This document shows, one piece after another, positions 51,107-60,221 of a stretch of DNA of 64,000 nucleotides (the first letter of the stretch is position 1; every line of letters starts with the position of its first letter). Source of the DNA: Mesorhizobium sp. M1C.F.Ca.ET.210.01.1.1 (GTDB lineage: Bacteria > Pseudomonadota > Alphaproteobacteria > Rhizobiales > Rhizobiaceae). The notes under the pieces are model-generated. The model made no database searches. It saw only the letters and a program-made list of their open reading frames with translations, and was not told the DNA's origin. The translations under genes were made by a program, and so were the position numbers. The DNA lies in assembly GCF_004791585.1 (NCBI RefSeq), contig NZ_SRUU01000014.1, forward strand, positions 62,001 through 126,000, written 5' to 3'.

Positions 51107-53518
51107 ATGGCAAAGGGGAATCAGAAACGGGCGGGCGGCAGGCTGCGGGCGCGGAGCCTGCTGGAGCACTACCGGCCGATTGATGGCGTCGTCGACGAGA
51201 TGGTCGATTCGTCAGGCAATCCGCGCCCGGCCTGGCGATCCTTCATCGAGGCGCTGGACGATCTGGGAGCGGAAACGCTCGGACAGCGATTTGCCCGCGC
51301 CGACCAGTATTTGCGCGATGCCGGCGTCTACTACCGCGTCTACGACAAGGCAGGCGCCAATGAACGCGAATGGCCGCTGGCGCATGTCCCGCTGCTGATC
51401 GACGAAAAGGAATGGGCCGACATCAGCGCCGGCCTCGTCCAGCGCGCCGACCTGTTCGAGGCGATCCTGGCCGATATCTACGGGTCGAACCGGCTGGTCG
51501 AGAAGGGCATTCTCCCGGCAGGGCTGATCGCGGCCAGTCCGGAATATCTGCGCCCTGTCGTCGGGGTGCGGCCGGCGAGCGGTCATTTCCTGCATATGGT
51601 CGCCTTCGAGCTTGGCCGCGGACCGGACGGCCGCTGGTGGGTGCTGGGCGACCGCACGCAGGCGCCGTCGGGCGCCGGCTTCGCGCTGGAGAACCGCGTC
51701 GCCACCACGCGCGCGCTGTCCGACATCTATGGCGAGCTGCATGTGCATCGGCTGGCCGGCTTCTTCCGCCGCTTCCGCGATGCGCTGAACGGCATGGCAA
51801 GAGAGTCCGGCGGCCGCGTCGCCATCCTGACGCCCGGGCCGCTCAACGAGACCTATTACGAGCACGCCTATATCGCTCGTTATCTCGGCATCATGCTGCT
51901 CGAGGGCGAGGACCTGACCGTGTCCGGTGGCCGGCTGATGGTGCGCACCGTTTCGGGGCTGATGCCAATCGGCGTGCTGTGGCGGCGGCTCGATGCCGCC
52001 TTCGCCGATCCGCTCGAGCTCAAGCCGGACTCGCAGATCGGCACGCCCGGACTGGTCGAGGCGATCCGCCGCGGCACGGTCTCGGCCGTCAACGCGCTGG
52101 GTTCGGGCCTGATGGAAACACGGGCGCTGCTTTCCTTCCTGCCGAGGATCGCGCGGGAGCTGCAGGGTGAAGAGCTCAGGCTGCCGAGCATCGCCACCTG
52201 GTGGTGCGGGCAGGAGATCGAACGCGACCATGTGCTGGCCAATATCGACCGCCTAGTGGTTGGCCCGGCGCTGTCGACGCGGCTCGCCTTCGAGGACGAC
52301 GGCGCGACGCAGCTAGGCTCGTTGCTGTCGGCAGGAGAACGGGCGGAGCTGATCGCGCGGATCGAAGCCGACGGCGCGGGCTTTGTCGGCCAGGAGGCCG
52401 TGACGCTCTCGACGACGCCTGTCTTTGTCGGCGGTGTGCTGGAGCCTCGGCCCGCCAGCCTGCGCGTCTATCTGGCACGAACGGAAGGAGGCTGGACCGT
52501 CATGCCCGGCGGCTTCGCCCGCGTCGGCTTCTCGCTCGACCCAACGGCGATAGCCATGCAGCGCGGCGGCCAGGCCGCCGATGTCTGGGTGGTCAGCGAC
52601 AGGCCGGTCGAGCGCGAGACACTGCTGCCGCAGGAGCATGACAGCTTCACCCGCACCATGCCCGGCAGCCTGCCGAGCCGCGCGGCGGAAAACCTGACGT
52701 GGCTCGGCCGCTACATCGAGCGCTCGGAAGACACGGTGCGAATCCTGCGCGCCTATCATGTGCGGCTGGCGGAGACCTCCGATCCCGAGATGCCCCTCCT
52801 CGCCGACATGAGGGACTATCTCGAACCGTTCGGCATCGAGGTTGAATCCGCGATTCCGCTGGGACTGATCAGCACGCTGGACAGCGCCGTCTACAGCGCC
52901 GGGCAGATCCGCGACCGCTTCTCGCCGGATGGCTGGCTGGCGCTGAAGGATTTGTCGAAGACCATCCATAAATTCGCCGCCACCGTGGTGCCCGGCGATG
53001 ATGCGACGCGGGCGATGACCGTGATGCTGCGCAAGCTCGCCGGCTTCTCGGGCCTGCTGCACGAGAACATGTACCGCTTCACGGGCTGGCGCTTCCTGGA
53101 GATCGGCCGCCGGCTGGAGCGTGGCATCCAGATCGCCCGCACTCTGGCGCGGCTGACCGGAAATAGCGCTCCGGAAGGCGCGCTCGACATGATGCTGGAG
53201 ATCGGCGACAGCGTGATGACCCACCGCCGGCAATATCCGGTGCAGGCCGGCCGGCGCACCGTGATCGACCTCCTGGCGCTCGACCCGCTCAACCCGCGCT
53301 CCATCCTGTTCCAGCTCGAGCGGCTCAAGGCCGAGATCGGCATGCTGCCGTCCGTCGGCGGCGAGGGACACATGTCGCCCGCGGCGAAAGAAATCCTGCA
53401 GCTCAACACGGCTATCGCCGTGATGGAGCCCCAGGACATGACCGCGAAGGTGCTTGACGATCTCGCCAACCAGATCGGCGATCTCTACAACAGCCTCGCC
53501 AAGGCGTATTTCGGTTAG
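51107..53518 (+). CDS. Circularly permuted ATP-grasp / Alpha-E fusion protein
   Basis: The 803 aa protein joins a circularly permuted ATP-grasp ligase domain (about 60-480; AFELGRGPDGRWWVLGDRTQ, GPLNETYYEHAYIARYLGIM, LLEGEDLTVSGGRLMVRTVS, GLMPIGVLWRRLD) with an Alpha-E domain (about 518-803; LPSRAAENLTWLGRYIERSE, then HRRQYPVQAGRRTVIDLLAL). In many bacteria these are two genes, so the fusion is a feature of this lineage. ATP-grasp enzymes form amide bonds through acyl phosphates; Alpha-E is a helical domain of unknown role. It starts 6 nt after the amidoligase gene, and its stop directly abuts the ATG of the second transglutaminase. Confidence 0.9.
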   Translation: MAKGNQKRAGGRLRARSLLEHYRPIDGVVDEMVDSSGNPRPAWRSFIEALDDLGAETLGQRFARADQYLRDAGVYYRVYDKAGANEREWPLAHVPLLIDEKEWADISAGLVQRADLFEAILADIYGSNRLVEKGILPAGLIAASPEYLRPVVGVRPASGHFLHMVAFELGRGPDGRWWVLGDRTQAPSGAGFALENRVATTRALSDIYGELHVHRLAGFFRRFRDALNGMARESGGRVAILTPGPLNETYYEHAYIARYLGIMLLEGEDLTVSGGRLMVRTVSGLMPIGVLWRRLDAAFADPLELKPDSQIGTPGLVEAIRRGTVSAVNALGSGLMETRALLSFLPRIARELQGEELRLPSIATWWCGQEIERDHVLANIDRLVVGPALSTRLAFEDDGATQLGSLLSAGERAELIARIEADGAGFVGQEAVTLSTTPVFVGGVLEPRPASLRVYLARTEGGWTVMPGGFARVGFSLDPTAIAMQRGGQAADVWVVSDRPVERETLLPQEHDSFTRTMPGSLPSRAAENLTWLGRYIERSEDTVRILRAYHVRLAETSDPEMPLLADMRDYLEPFGIEVESAIPLGLISTLDSAVYSAGQIRDRFSPDGWLALKDLSKTIHKFAATVVPGDDATRAMTVMLRKLAGFSGLLHENMYRFTGWRFLEIGRRLERGIQIARTLARLTGNSAPEGALDMMLEIGDSVMTHRRQYPVQAGRRTVIDLLALDPLNPRSILFQLERLKAEIGMLPSVGGEGHMSPAAKEILQLNTAIAVMEPQDMTAKVLDDLANQIGDLYNSLAKAYFG

Positions 53519-54394
53519 ATGCTTTACGACATCAGGCTTCATTTGCATTACGACTATGCTGCCGCTGCCGGCGGCGGCAGGCACCAGGTGCGCGTGCTGC
53601 CGCAGACGATCGCCGGCGTGCAGCGGGTCATCGCCGCGTCGTTGTCATTTGCGCCGATACCCACCGAGCGCGCAGATTTTTCCGATTTCTTCGGCAACAG
53701 CGTCACCTCGATCGCATTCCGCGACGCTCACGACACGCTCGACATCAGGATGAGCGCGCGGGTGTCGGTTTCGCGGCCGGAACCCGGTCTTGACGTCTCG
53801 CCCGACATCCACGGTTTGCGGGCGGAACTCGATGCGGTGCGCTCGCTGTCCCCCGTCGCGCCGCACCATTTTCTTGCCGCCAGCGATCACGTCGGCATCG
53901 ATACGGCGATCACGGCCTATGCGCGGGAAAGCCTCGCCGGGTCGGCGGTCGCAACGGCTGTCGATCTCTGCAACCGCATCCACGGCGATTTCACCTATGA
54001 TGGCAAGGCGACCACCGTGCAGACGCGGGCCGGCGATGCCTTCGCGCTGAAACGCGGGGTCTGCCAGGATTTTTCGCACATCATGATCGCCGGCCTGCGC
54101 GGGCTTGGCATCCCCGCCGGCTATGTCAGCGGCTTCCTGCGCACAATCCCGCCCAAGGGCAAACCGAGGCTCGAAGGCGCCGATGCCATGCATGCCTGGG
54201 TCAAGGCCTGGTGCGGCCGCGATGCCGGCTGGCAGGAATTCGATCCGACCAACGGCATGCGGGCGAGCAACGACCATATTACGGTCGGGTACGGTCGCGA
54301 CTATTCCGATGTGGCGCCGATCGTCGGCGTCTTGAAAACCACCGGCGGCCAGGTCGGCGAACAGGCCGTCGACGTCATCCCCGTCGCTGCCTGA
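53519..54394 (+). CDS. Transglutaminase-like cysteine peptidase-fold protein
   Basis: The 291 aa protein has a beta-rich N-terminal domain (LYDIRLHLHYDYAAAAGGGR) and a C-terminal transglutaminase-like domain with an intact triad: C182 in KRGVCQDFSHIMI, H225 in DAMHAWVKAW, D242 in QEFDPTNG. It has no signal peptide, so it is probably cytoplasmic. Its ATG follows the stop of the ATP-grasp/Alpha-E gene without a spacer. In such operons the enzyme is thought to cleave or ligate the product of the ligases; the actual substrate is unknown. A small GGCGC/GCGCC hairpin follows. Confidence 0.9.
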   Translation: MLYDIRLHLHYDYAAAAGGGRHQVRVLPQTIAGVQRVIAASLSFAPIPTERADFSDFFGNSVTSIAFRDAHDTLDIRMSARVSVSRPEPGLDVSPDIHGLRAELDAVRSLSPVAPHHFLAASDHVGIDTAITAYARESLAGSAVATAVDLCNRIHGDFTYDGKATTVQTRAGDAFALKRGVCQDFSHIMIAGLRGLGIPAGYVSGFLRTIPPKGKPRLEGADAMHAWVKAWCGRDAGWQEFDPTNGMRASNDHITVGYGRDYSDVAPIVGVLKTTGGQVGEQAVDVIPVAA

Positions 54395-54395
54395 A

Positions 54396-54409
54396 GGCGC
54401 GACAGCGCC
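54396..54409 (+). terminator. Weak hairpin after the amidoligase operon
   Basis: A 5-bp GC stem (GGCGC/GCGCC, loop GACA) starts 2 nt past the stop at 54394 and is followed by GATAGCTCTTT. Stem and U tract are short, so termination may be partial. Confidence 0.4.
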
Positions 54410-54466
54410 GATAGCTCTTTGGGAAGGATTGCTTCTCGCGATACCGCGGCTATCCTGACCAGGAGG

Positions 54467-55444
54467 ATGTTGAATGCTGCCGCTCCATTTGACGGCGGGG
54501 AGCGCTCGTTGACAGCGATTAGCGTCATTATTCCAGCCCACAACGCCGCGGCGACCGTCGCGCGGACCTTGGCATCGCTTGCGCCGGAAGCCGAGATCAT
54601 CGGCGAAGTGATTCTGGTCGACGATTCCTCGACAGACGATACGGCGGCCGCCGCCGCGGATGCTGCCTTGCGGCTGGCCTTGCCGCTGCGCGTCGTCCAG
54701 TCGAGTTGCCGGGACGCGGGCGGCTCCCGCAATCTAGCGCTGACCGGAGCACGCTTTCCCTGGATTTATATGATCGACGCCGACGATCTGCATCTCAAGG
54801 GTGGGTTGCGGGCGCTGCTGTCCAAGACCAGGGCCAAGCCAGGCACGGATATGGTGGTCGGCGCCTACCGCCGGCGAACCGACGGTCTGGACCGGAAGTT
54901 CAAAACGCCGGTTGGCTATATGGCTGCCGGGCTCGCCAATGCCTCCGCCTATCTGGAAGGCCGGATGCGGTCGATTGCCGTCGGCAGCGCGCTGGTTTCG
55001 CGGCGTGCCGTCGGCGACGCGCGATTCCCGACCGGGCTTGCCTACGATGAGGACACTTTGTTCTGGGTACGGGTGATGAGCAAGGCACCGCTCGCGGTCG
55101 TGACCCAGCCCATCATGACCTACATCGTGTCGTCGGCACGCTCGGACGACCGCTTCACGGTCAAGCCCGCGCGGCGCTTCCTCGAATGGCGCCTGGCGCT
55201 GCGCGAACTCGCCGACTGCGGCATCCCGAAATCGTCGCTGAAGGCGCGGGAAGGGCTTGTGGCGCTCAAAATCGCACGTGTTCACTACGCGCGCGGCGAT
55301 CTCGAAACAGCGGCAAAATTCCTGGCGGTGGCCGAAGCCGCCCCGATGGTTTCCGCCGACATCTGGCGCCGCATGCGCTACCGGTTGAAAATCGCGGCGC
55401 GGCGCCGGTTCTCAGTCCATCACATCCAGTTGCAAAGCGCCTGA
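54467..55444 (+). CDS. Family 2 glycosyltransferase
   Basis: The protein (325 aa from ATG 54467) is a GT-A fold glycosyltransferase: VILVDDSSTDDT at the nucleotide-binding strand, SRNLALTGARFPWIYMIDAD, DLHL containing the metal-binding Asp cluster, and AYDEDTLFWVRV as the likely catalytic base region. No membrane helix follows, so it is probably cytoplasmic, adding sugar to a surface polysaccharide. Start choice is uncertain: ATG 54467 touches AGGAGG directly, whereas TTG 54509 has GGGGAG 6 nt upstream and gives the classical N-terminus TAISVIIPAHN. No polysaccharide genes adjoin it, so its partner pathway cannot be told. Confidence 0.85.
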   Translation: MLNAAAPFDGGERSLTAISVIIPAHNAAATVARTLASLAPEAEIIGEVILVDDSSTDDTAAAAADAALRLALPLRVVQSSCRDAGGSRNLALTGARFPWIYMIDADDLHLKGGLRALLSKTRAKPGTDMVVGAYRRRTDGLDRKFKTPVGYMAAGLANASAYLEGRMRSIAVGSALVSRRAVGDARFPTGLAYDEDTLFWVRVMSKAPLAVVTQPIMTYIVSSARSDDRFTVKPARRFLEWRLALRELADCGIPKSSLKAREGLVALKIARVHYARGDLETAAKFLAVAEAAPMVSADIWRRMRYRLKIAARRRFSVHHIQLQSA

Positions 55445-55644
55445 TGGCCGACGGGCCGGAGCTTGCAGTCCCGGCGATTGGTTGACCGGATCGGCCAACT
55501 GACCAGCGGATCCAGGCGCGTCGCTTGGGGATTCCACTGCCGGAGTTGTATCGGGCGCCCGGCACGGCTGAAGGGCGCTCTCCGGGACGTGGAACCAGCC
55601 GCTGGTCGCGCGGCTTATCTCCAGACCAGTTCCGTGGAGCCATC

Positions 55645-56733
55645 ATGCTGCAACGAGCACAGTCGTCTTCCGATCGCCTGGCGGGTGGCGAGCAAATGCA
55701 AAGGAACGGCGCGCAAAGTTCGGCCGAGCGCGCCTTGCTCCGCTATGTCAGCGACGCCGATCCGGGCATCCGGCGCCTGAGGAAAGGCAAGGGATTTTTC
55801 TACCTCGGCCCGAACGGGAGCGCGGTCAATGCGGCGACGCTTGACCGCATCAAGGCGATCGTCATCCCGCCGGCCTGGACAGACGTATGGATTTCGCCAG
55901 ATCCGGACGGCCATATCCAGGCGACCGGCCGGGATCAGCGCGGGCGCAAGCAATATCGCTATCACCCGCAATGGACCGAGGAGCGGGACGGCGCCAAATA
56001 TTCCAGCCTGGTCGCTTTCGCGGAACGTCTTCCGGCTCTCAGGCGTCAGGTCGATGTCGACCTGCGCCGGCACGGCCTGCCGATGGAACGTGTCGTCGCA
56101 GCGGTCGTCTGGCTGCTCGACAACACCATGATCCGCGTCGGCAATGCCGCCTATGCCCGGGACAACAAGAGTTTCGGGCTGACAACGCTGCGCGACCGCC
56201 ATGTCGATATCACCGGTTCCAGCCTGCGCTTCGCTTTCAAGGGCAAGTCCGGCAAGGAATGGAAGCTGAAGCTCGTCGACCGCCGCATCGCCAGAATTGT
56301 GCGCGGCGCGCAGGACCTGCCTGGCCAGACGCTGTTCCAGTATCTCGACGAAGGCGGCAATCGCCGGCCGGTGCGTTCCGAGGACATCAACCGCTACATT
56401 CGCGAGGCGTCCGACGCGGAGTTCAGCTCAAAGCACTTCCGCACCTGGGGTGGAACGATCCACGCCGTATCCTTGTTCGCCCAGGCGGAGCTTCCCGAAA
56501 ACCTGACTCAGCAGAAGCGGGTGATGAACAAGATCGTCGACAAAGTTGCCGAACGGCTGGGCAACACGCGCGCCGTCTGCCGGAAATGCTATATTCACCC
56601 GCTTGTCTTCGAAGCCTGGTCCGAGGGAAGGCTCGGCGAAATGGCGCAAGCCAACGGGCGGAAGCGCCTTATACCGGGCCTCGATGAGGAAGAGACGCTG
56701 GTATTGAGATGGCTCAAGGCGCGCGGGGTCTGA
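55645..56733 (+). CDS. DNA topoisomerase IB
   Basis: The 362 aa enzyme relaxes supercoils through a 3'-phosphotyrosine intermediate. It has the poxvirus/bacterial type IB pattern: KGKGFFYLGPNGSAVNAATL, the KAIVIPPAWTDVWISPDPDG strand, GRKQYRYHPQWTEERDGAKY, IRVGNAAYARDNKSFGLTTL, the SSKHFRTWGGTIHAVSLF block and the catalytic Tyr at about 316 in RKCYIHPLVFEAW. ATG 55645 has GGAG 6 nt upstream; the open frame from 55525 is upstream leader. It stands alone, 200 nt after the glycosyltransferase. Such enzymes are scattered in soil bacteria and often spread laterally. Confidence 0.94.
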   Translation: MLQRAQSSSDRLAGGEQMQRNGAQSSAERALLRYVSDADPGIRRLRKGKGFFYLGPNGSAVNAATLDRIKAIVIPPAWTDVWISPDPDGHIQATGRDQRGRKQYRYHPQWTEERDGAKYSSLVAFAERLPALRRQVDVDLRRHGLPMERVVAAVVWLLDNTMIRVGNAAYARDNKSFGLTTLRDRHVDITGSSLRFAFKGKSGKEWKLKLVDRRIARIVRGAQDLPGQTLFQYLDEGGNRRPVRSEDINRYIREASDAEFSSKHFRTWGGTIHAVSLFAQAELPENLTQQKRVMNKIVDKVAERLGNTRAVCRKCYIHPLVFEAWSEGRLGEMAQANGRKRLIPGLDEEETLVLRWLKARGV

Positions 56734-56844
56734 CGAGCGGCGAGGGAATAGGGTAAGTCCGTGATCGTCCTATCAATTTTTTTATCGACGTTGTGTCGGG
56801 AAGGGTCCTACTGTCGCGTCCTTTGATACGGAAAGGACGAGACC

Positions 56845-57219
56845 ATGCTTTACGCCATCCTCTGCTACGCCTCCGAAGACGTCGTCTGCTCCTGGAGCAA
56901 GGAACAGGACGACGAGGTGATGGCAAAGCTTCTCGACGTGCAGGACAAATACGCCAAGGCAGGCCGGCTAGGCCCGGTGGCGCGTCTGTTGCCGACCACC
57001 GCCGCGACGACGCTGCGAAAGGTCAAGGGCGAAGCGATCGTGCTCGACGGCCCGTTCGCCGAGACCAAGGAGCAGTTCCTCGGCTTCTACACGCTCGAGT
57101 GCCGCGACCTCGACGAGGCTGTCGAGTTCGCCCGCGAGCTCTCCGAGGTCAATCCGAGCGGCGGCTCCTACGAGATCAGGCCGATCTCCATCTTCAATCC
57201 GACCAAGGTTCCCGCATGA
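56845..57219 (+). CDS. YCII-family (DGPF) protein
   Basis: The 124 aa protein has the YCII fold with the hallmark LDGPFAETKEQFLGFYTLEC and EYEIRPI-like end (SYEIRPISIFNPT). Such proteins accompany ECF sigma factors of the type encoded next; whether they are enzymes or anti-sigma-like regulators is not settled. GGAAAGGACGAGACC precedes the ATG. Its stop overlaps the sigma-factor start (ATGA), so the two are translationally coupled. Confidence 0.9.
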   Translation: MLYAILCYASEDVVCSWSKEQDDEVMAKLLDVQDKYAKAGRLGPVARLLPTTAATTLRKVKGEAIVLDGPFAETKEQFLGFYTLECRDLDEAVEFARELSEVNPSGGSYEIRPISIFNPTKVPA

Positions 57220-58490
57220 CCGATCTTGCCTGGATCAGCAACGCGATCAGCACCGCCCGTCCGCAGGCGATGGGCGCGCTGCTGCGCTATTTCCGCGACC
57301 TCGACGCCGCGGAAGAAGCTTTCCAGGATGCTTGCCTGAGGGCGCTGAAGAACTGGCCGAAGAACGGTCCGCCGCGCGATCCGGCGGCGTGGCTGATCTT
57401 TGTCGGCCGCAACAGCGGCATCGACGCTGTGCGCAAGCGCGCCAAGCAGGCGCCGATGCCGGAAGAGGACCAGATTTCCGACCTCGAGGATGCCGAAGGC
57501 GATATGGCCGAGCGGCTGGACGGCGCGCATTATCGCGACGACATCTTGCGGCTCCTGTTCATCTGCTGTCATCCGGACCTGCCGGCGACGCAGCAGATCG
57601 CGGTGGCGCTGCGCATCGTCTCCGGCCTCACCGTCAAGCAGATCGCGCGCGCCTTCCTGGTCGGCGAGAGCGCCATGGAGCAGCGCATCACCCGCGCCAA
57701 GGCGCGCATTGCGGATGCCGGCGTGCCGTTCGAGACGCCGGGCGCGGTCGAACGCTCCGAGCGGCTCGCGGCGGTCGCCGCGATGGTCTACCTCATCTTC
57801 AACGAAGGCTATTCGACCAATGGCGGCGAGGCGCCGGCCCGCGCGCCCCTCTGCGAGGAAGCGATCCGGCTTGCCCGGCTGCTGCTCAGGCTGTTCCAGC
57901 AGGAAGCTGAGATCATGGGGCTGACCGCGCTGCTGCTTCTCCAGCATGCGCGCGCGCCGGCGCGGTTCGACGAGAATGGCGAGATCGTGCTGCTCGAGGA
58001 CCAGGACCGGTCGCTCTGGAGCCGCAAGATGATCGACGAGGGCCTGGCGCTGGTCGACAAGGCGCTGCGCCACCGCAAGCCCGGCCCCTACCAGGTGCAG
58101 GCGGCGATTGCAGCGCTGCATGCGCGGGCGGCAACGCCCGAGGAGACCGATTGGACCGAGATCGACCTGCTCTACGGCCTGCTCGAGCAAATGCAGCCGT
58201 CGCCGGTGGTGACGCTCAACCGCGCCGTCGCGGTGAGCAAGGTGCGCGGCCCGGAAGCGGCGCTCGCCATGATCGAGCCGCTGGAAGACCGGCTGGCGGG
58301 TTACTTCCACTTCTTCGGCCTGAGGGGCGGTCTGCTGATGCAGCTCGGCCGCAACGAAGAGGCGCGCGTCGCCTTCGACCGCGCGATCGCGCTCGCCAAC
58401 ACCGCCGCCGAGGCCGCTCATATCCGCATGCATATCGACCGGCTGATCAAGGAAAGCGCCGGCAAGTCGCCCATCCAGAAGGCACGCTGA
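57216..58490 (+). CDS. ECF sigma factor with long C-terminal extension (ECF42-like)
   Basis: The 424 aa protein has sigma-70 region 2 (MGALLRYFRDLDAAEEAFQD, ACLRALKNWP) and region 4 (TQQIAVALRIVSGLTVKQIA, RAFLVGESAMEQRITRAKAR) in its first 190 residues. A helical C-terminal extension of about 230 residues follows (YLIFNEGYSTNGGEAPARAP; SPVVTLNRAVAVSKVRGPEA), with TPR-like repeats; this layout and the coupled YCII gene match the group I know as ECF42. No anti-sigma gene is near, so the extension may control activity. It starts inside the YCII stop (ATGA); the frame open from 56793 is not coding. Confidence 0.92.
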   Translation: MTDLAWISNAISTARPQAMGALLRYFRDLDAAEEAFQDACLRALKNWPKNGPPRDPAAWLIFVGRNSGIDAVRKRAKQAPMPEEDQISDLEDAEGDMAERLDGAHYRDDILRLLFICCHPDLPATQQIAVALRIVSGLTVKQIARAFLVGESAMEQRITRAKARIADAGVPFETPGAVERSERLAAVAAMVYLIFNEGYSTNGGEAPARAPLCEEAIRLARLLLRLFQQEAEIMGLTALLLLQHARAPARFDENGEIVLLEDQDRSLWSRKMIDEGLALVDKALRHRKPGPYQVQAAIAALHARAATPEETDWTEIDLLYGLLEQMQPSPVVTLNRAVAVSKVRGPEAALAMIEPLEDRLAGYFHFFGLRGGLLMQLGRNEEARVAFDRAIALANTAAEAAHIRMHIDRLIKESAGKSPIQKAR

Positions 58491-58665
58491 TCCCCGGCTC
58501 CGTTGTCTGGCCCAATTTCGCGCTTTTTGCCTTGGACCATGCCGGGGTGGCGGTTTTTCCCTGAAACGAGTAATGCCACGCCATCAAAAGCGCCCGGACG
58601 TGCCCAAGGGCATGGCAAGGCACGGCGTATGGCTTTGACGCCCGCCATATCTGAAAGGGATAAAA

Positions 58666-60180
58666 ATGACGATAGCGAAGGAAACGACCTCACTTCTGGA
58701 GAAACTGGGCGTCGCCAAGGATGCGCTTTCCGGCGGCGACCTTATCGTACGCAGCCCCGTTACGGGCGAGCAGATCGCGGCGCTGAAGTCGATCTCGGCG
58801 GCCGATACGGGCAAGGCGATCGATGCGGCGCACAAGGCCTTCAAGGCCTGGCGACTGGTGCCGGGACCGAAGCGCGGCGAGCTGGTGCGCCTGCTCGGCG
58901 AGGAACTGCGCGCGCACAAGGCGGAACTCGGCCGGCTGGTGTCGATCGAGGTCGGCAAGATCCCGTCCGAGGGTCTCGGCGAAGTGCAGGAGATGATCGA
59001 CATCTGCGATTTCGCGGTCGGCCTTTCGCGGCAATTGTACGGCCTGACCATCGCCACCGAGCGTCCCGGGCATCGCATGATGGAGACCTGGCATCCGCTC
59101 GGTGTCGTCGGTGTCATCTCGGCCTTCAACTTCCCGGTCGCGGTCTGGTCGTGGAACGCGGCGCTTGCCTTCGTCTGCGGCGACGCGGTGGTGTGGAAGC
59201 CGTCGGAAAAGACGCCGCTGACGGCGCTTGCCTGCGAGGCGATCTTCAAGCGTGCCGCCAAGCGTTTCGGCACCGACGCGCCGGAGGGCCTGCTCGAGGT
59301 GCTGATCGGCGACCGCGCCGTCGGCGAGGTGCTGGTCGACCATCCCAAGGTGCCGCTGGTTTCGGCCACCGGCTCGACCCGCATGGGCCGCGAGGTCGGC
59401 CCGCGACTCGCGAAGCGCTTCGCCCGCGCGGTGCTGGAGCTCGGTGGCAACAATGCCGGCATCGTGGCGCCCACCGCCGATCTCGACATGGCGCTGCGTG
59501 CGATCGCCTTCGGCGCCATGGGCACGGCTGGCCAGCGCTGCACGACGCTGCGGCGCCTGTTCGTGCATGAGAGCGTCTATGACGCGCTGCTGCCGCGTCT
59601 CAAGAAAGCCTATCAGAGCGTCTCGGTCGGCAATCCGCTGGAGACGTCGGCGCTGGTCGGCCCGCTGATCGACAAGGCCGCCTTCGACAACATGCAGAAG
59701 GCATTGAAGGAGGCCGAGGCGCATGGCGGCAAGGTGACCGGTGGCGCGCGCGTCGAGAACGGACACCCGGAAGCCTACTATGTGCATCCGGCGCTGGTCG
59801 AGATGCCGGCCCAGGTTTCGCCGGTGACGGAAGAGACCTTCGCGCCGATCCTCTATGTGATGAAATATTCCGATTTCGATGAGGCGCTCGACCTGCACAA
59901 TGCGGTCGGCGCCGGCCTGTCGTCGTCGATCTTCACCCGCGACCTGCAGGAGTCCGAGCGCTTCCTTGGCGTCGACGGCTCGGACTGCGGCATCGCCAAC
60001 GTCAATATCGGCACCTCGGGCGCGGAGATCGGCGGCGCGTTCGGCGGCGAAAAGGAAACCGGTGGCGGCCGCGAGAGCGGCTCGGATGCCTGGAAGGCCT
60101 ATATGCGACGGGCTACCAACACGGTGAACTTCTCCAAGGCGCTGCCCCTGGCGCAAGGCGTGTCGTTCGACATCGACTGA
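58666..60180 (+). CDS. ALDH7-type aldehyde dehydrogenase (aminoadipic semialdehyde dehydrogenase-like)
   Basis: The 504 aa NAD(P)-dependent dehydrogenase resembles antiquitin (ALDH7), which oxidises alpha-aminoadipic semialdehyde in lysine breakdown. The general base Glu is at 258 (AVLELGGNN) and the nucleophile Cys at 292 (GTAGQRCTTLRRLFVHES), a sequence near-identical to the ALDH7 signature. The N-terminal AFNFPVAVWSWNAALAFVCG and GSTRMGREVG coenzyme strands are intact. It is convergent with the first winged-helix paralog, with a 14-bp perfect hairpin between. GcdH at 46445 is a later step in lysine degradation, so the two could share a pathway. Confidence 0.92.
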   Translation: MTIAKETTSLLEKLGVAKDALSGGDLIVRSPVTGEQIAALKSISAADTGKAIDAAHKAFKAWRLVPGPKRGELVRLLGEELRAHKAELGRLVSIEVGKIPSEGLGEVQEMIDICDFAVGLSRQLYGLTIATERPGHRMMETWHPLGVVGVISAFNFPVAVWSWNAALAFVCGDAVVWKPSEKTPLTALACEAIFKRAAKRFGTDAPEGLLEVLIGDRAVGEVLVDHPKVPLVSATGSTRMGREVGPRLAKRFARAVLELGGNNAGIVAPTADLDMALRAIAFGAMGTAGQRCTTLRRLFVHESVYDALLPRLKKAYQSVSVGNPLETSALVGPLIDKAAFDNMQKALKEAEAHGGKVTGGARVENGHPEAYYVHPALVEMPAQVSPVTEETFAPILYVMKYSDFDEALDLHNAVGAGLSSSIFTRDLQESERFLGVDGSDCGIANVNIGTSGAEIGGAFGGEKETGGGRESGSDAWKAYMRRATNTVNFSKALPLAQGVSFDID

Positions 60181-60185
60181 GATAT

Positions 60186-60221
60186 GCCAGCGGTTCAGCC
60201 TGGAGACGCTGAACCGCTGGC
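60186..60221. terminator. Perfect 14-bp hairpin between convergent genes
   Basis: GCCAGCGGTTCAGC pairs exactly with GCTGAACCGCTGGC around an 8-nt loop. It starts 6 nt past the ALDH stop and overlaps the last codons and stop of the convergent gene at 60195. No U tract follows on either strand, so it may act as a bidirectional stop or an mRNA 3'-end stabiliser. Confidence 0.6.

Noticed and set aside
49328..51169. 613-codon minus-strand open frame opposite the amidoligase gene
   Set aside because: It is a shadow of the real gene on the plus strand; composition is Arg/Ala/His-rich and no motif is seen.
58503..59570. 355-codon plus-strand open frame overlapping the ALDH start
   Set aside because: It is an out-of-frame reading of the ALDH7 gene; the ALDH frame carries all catalytic residues.
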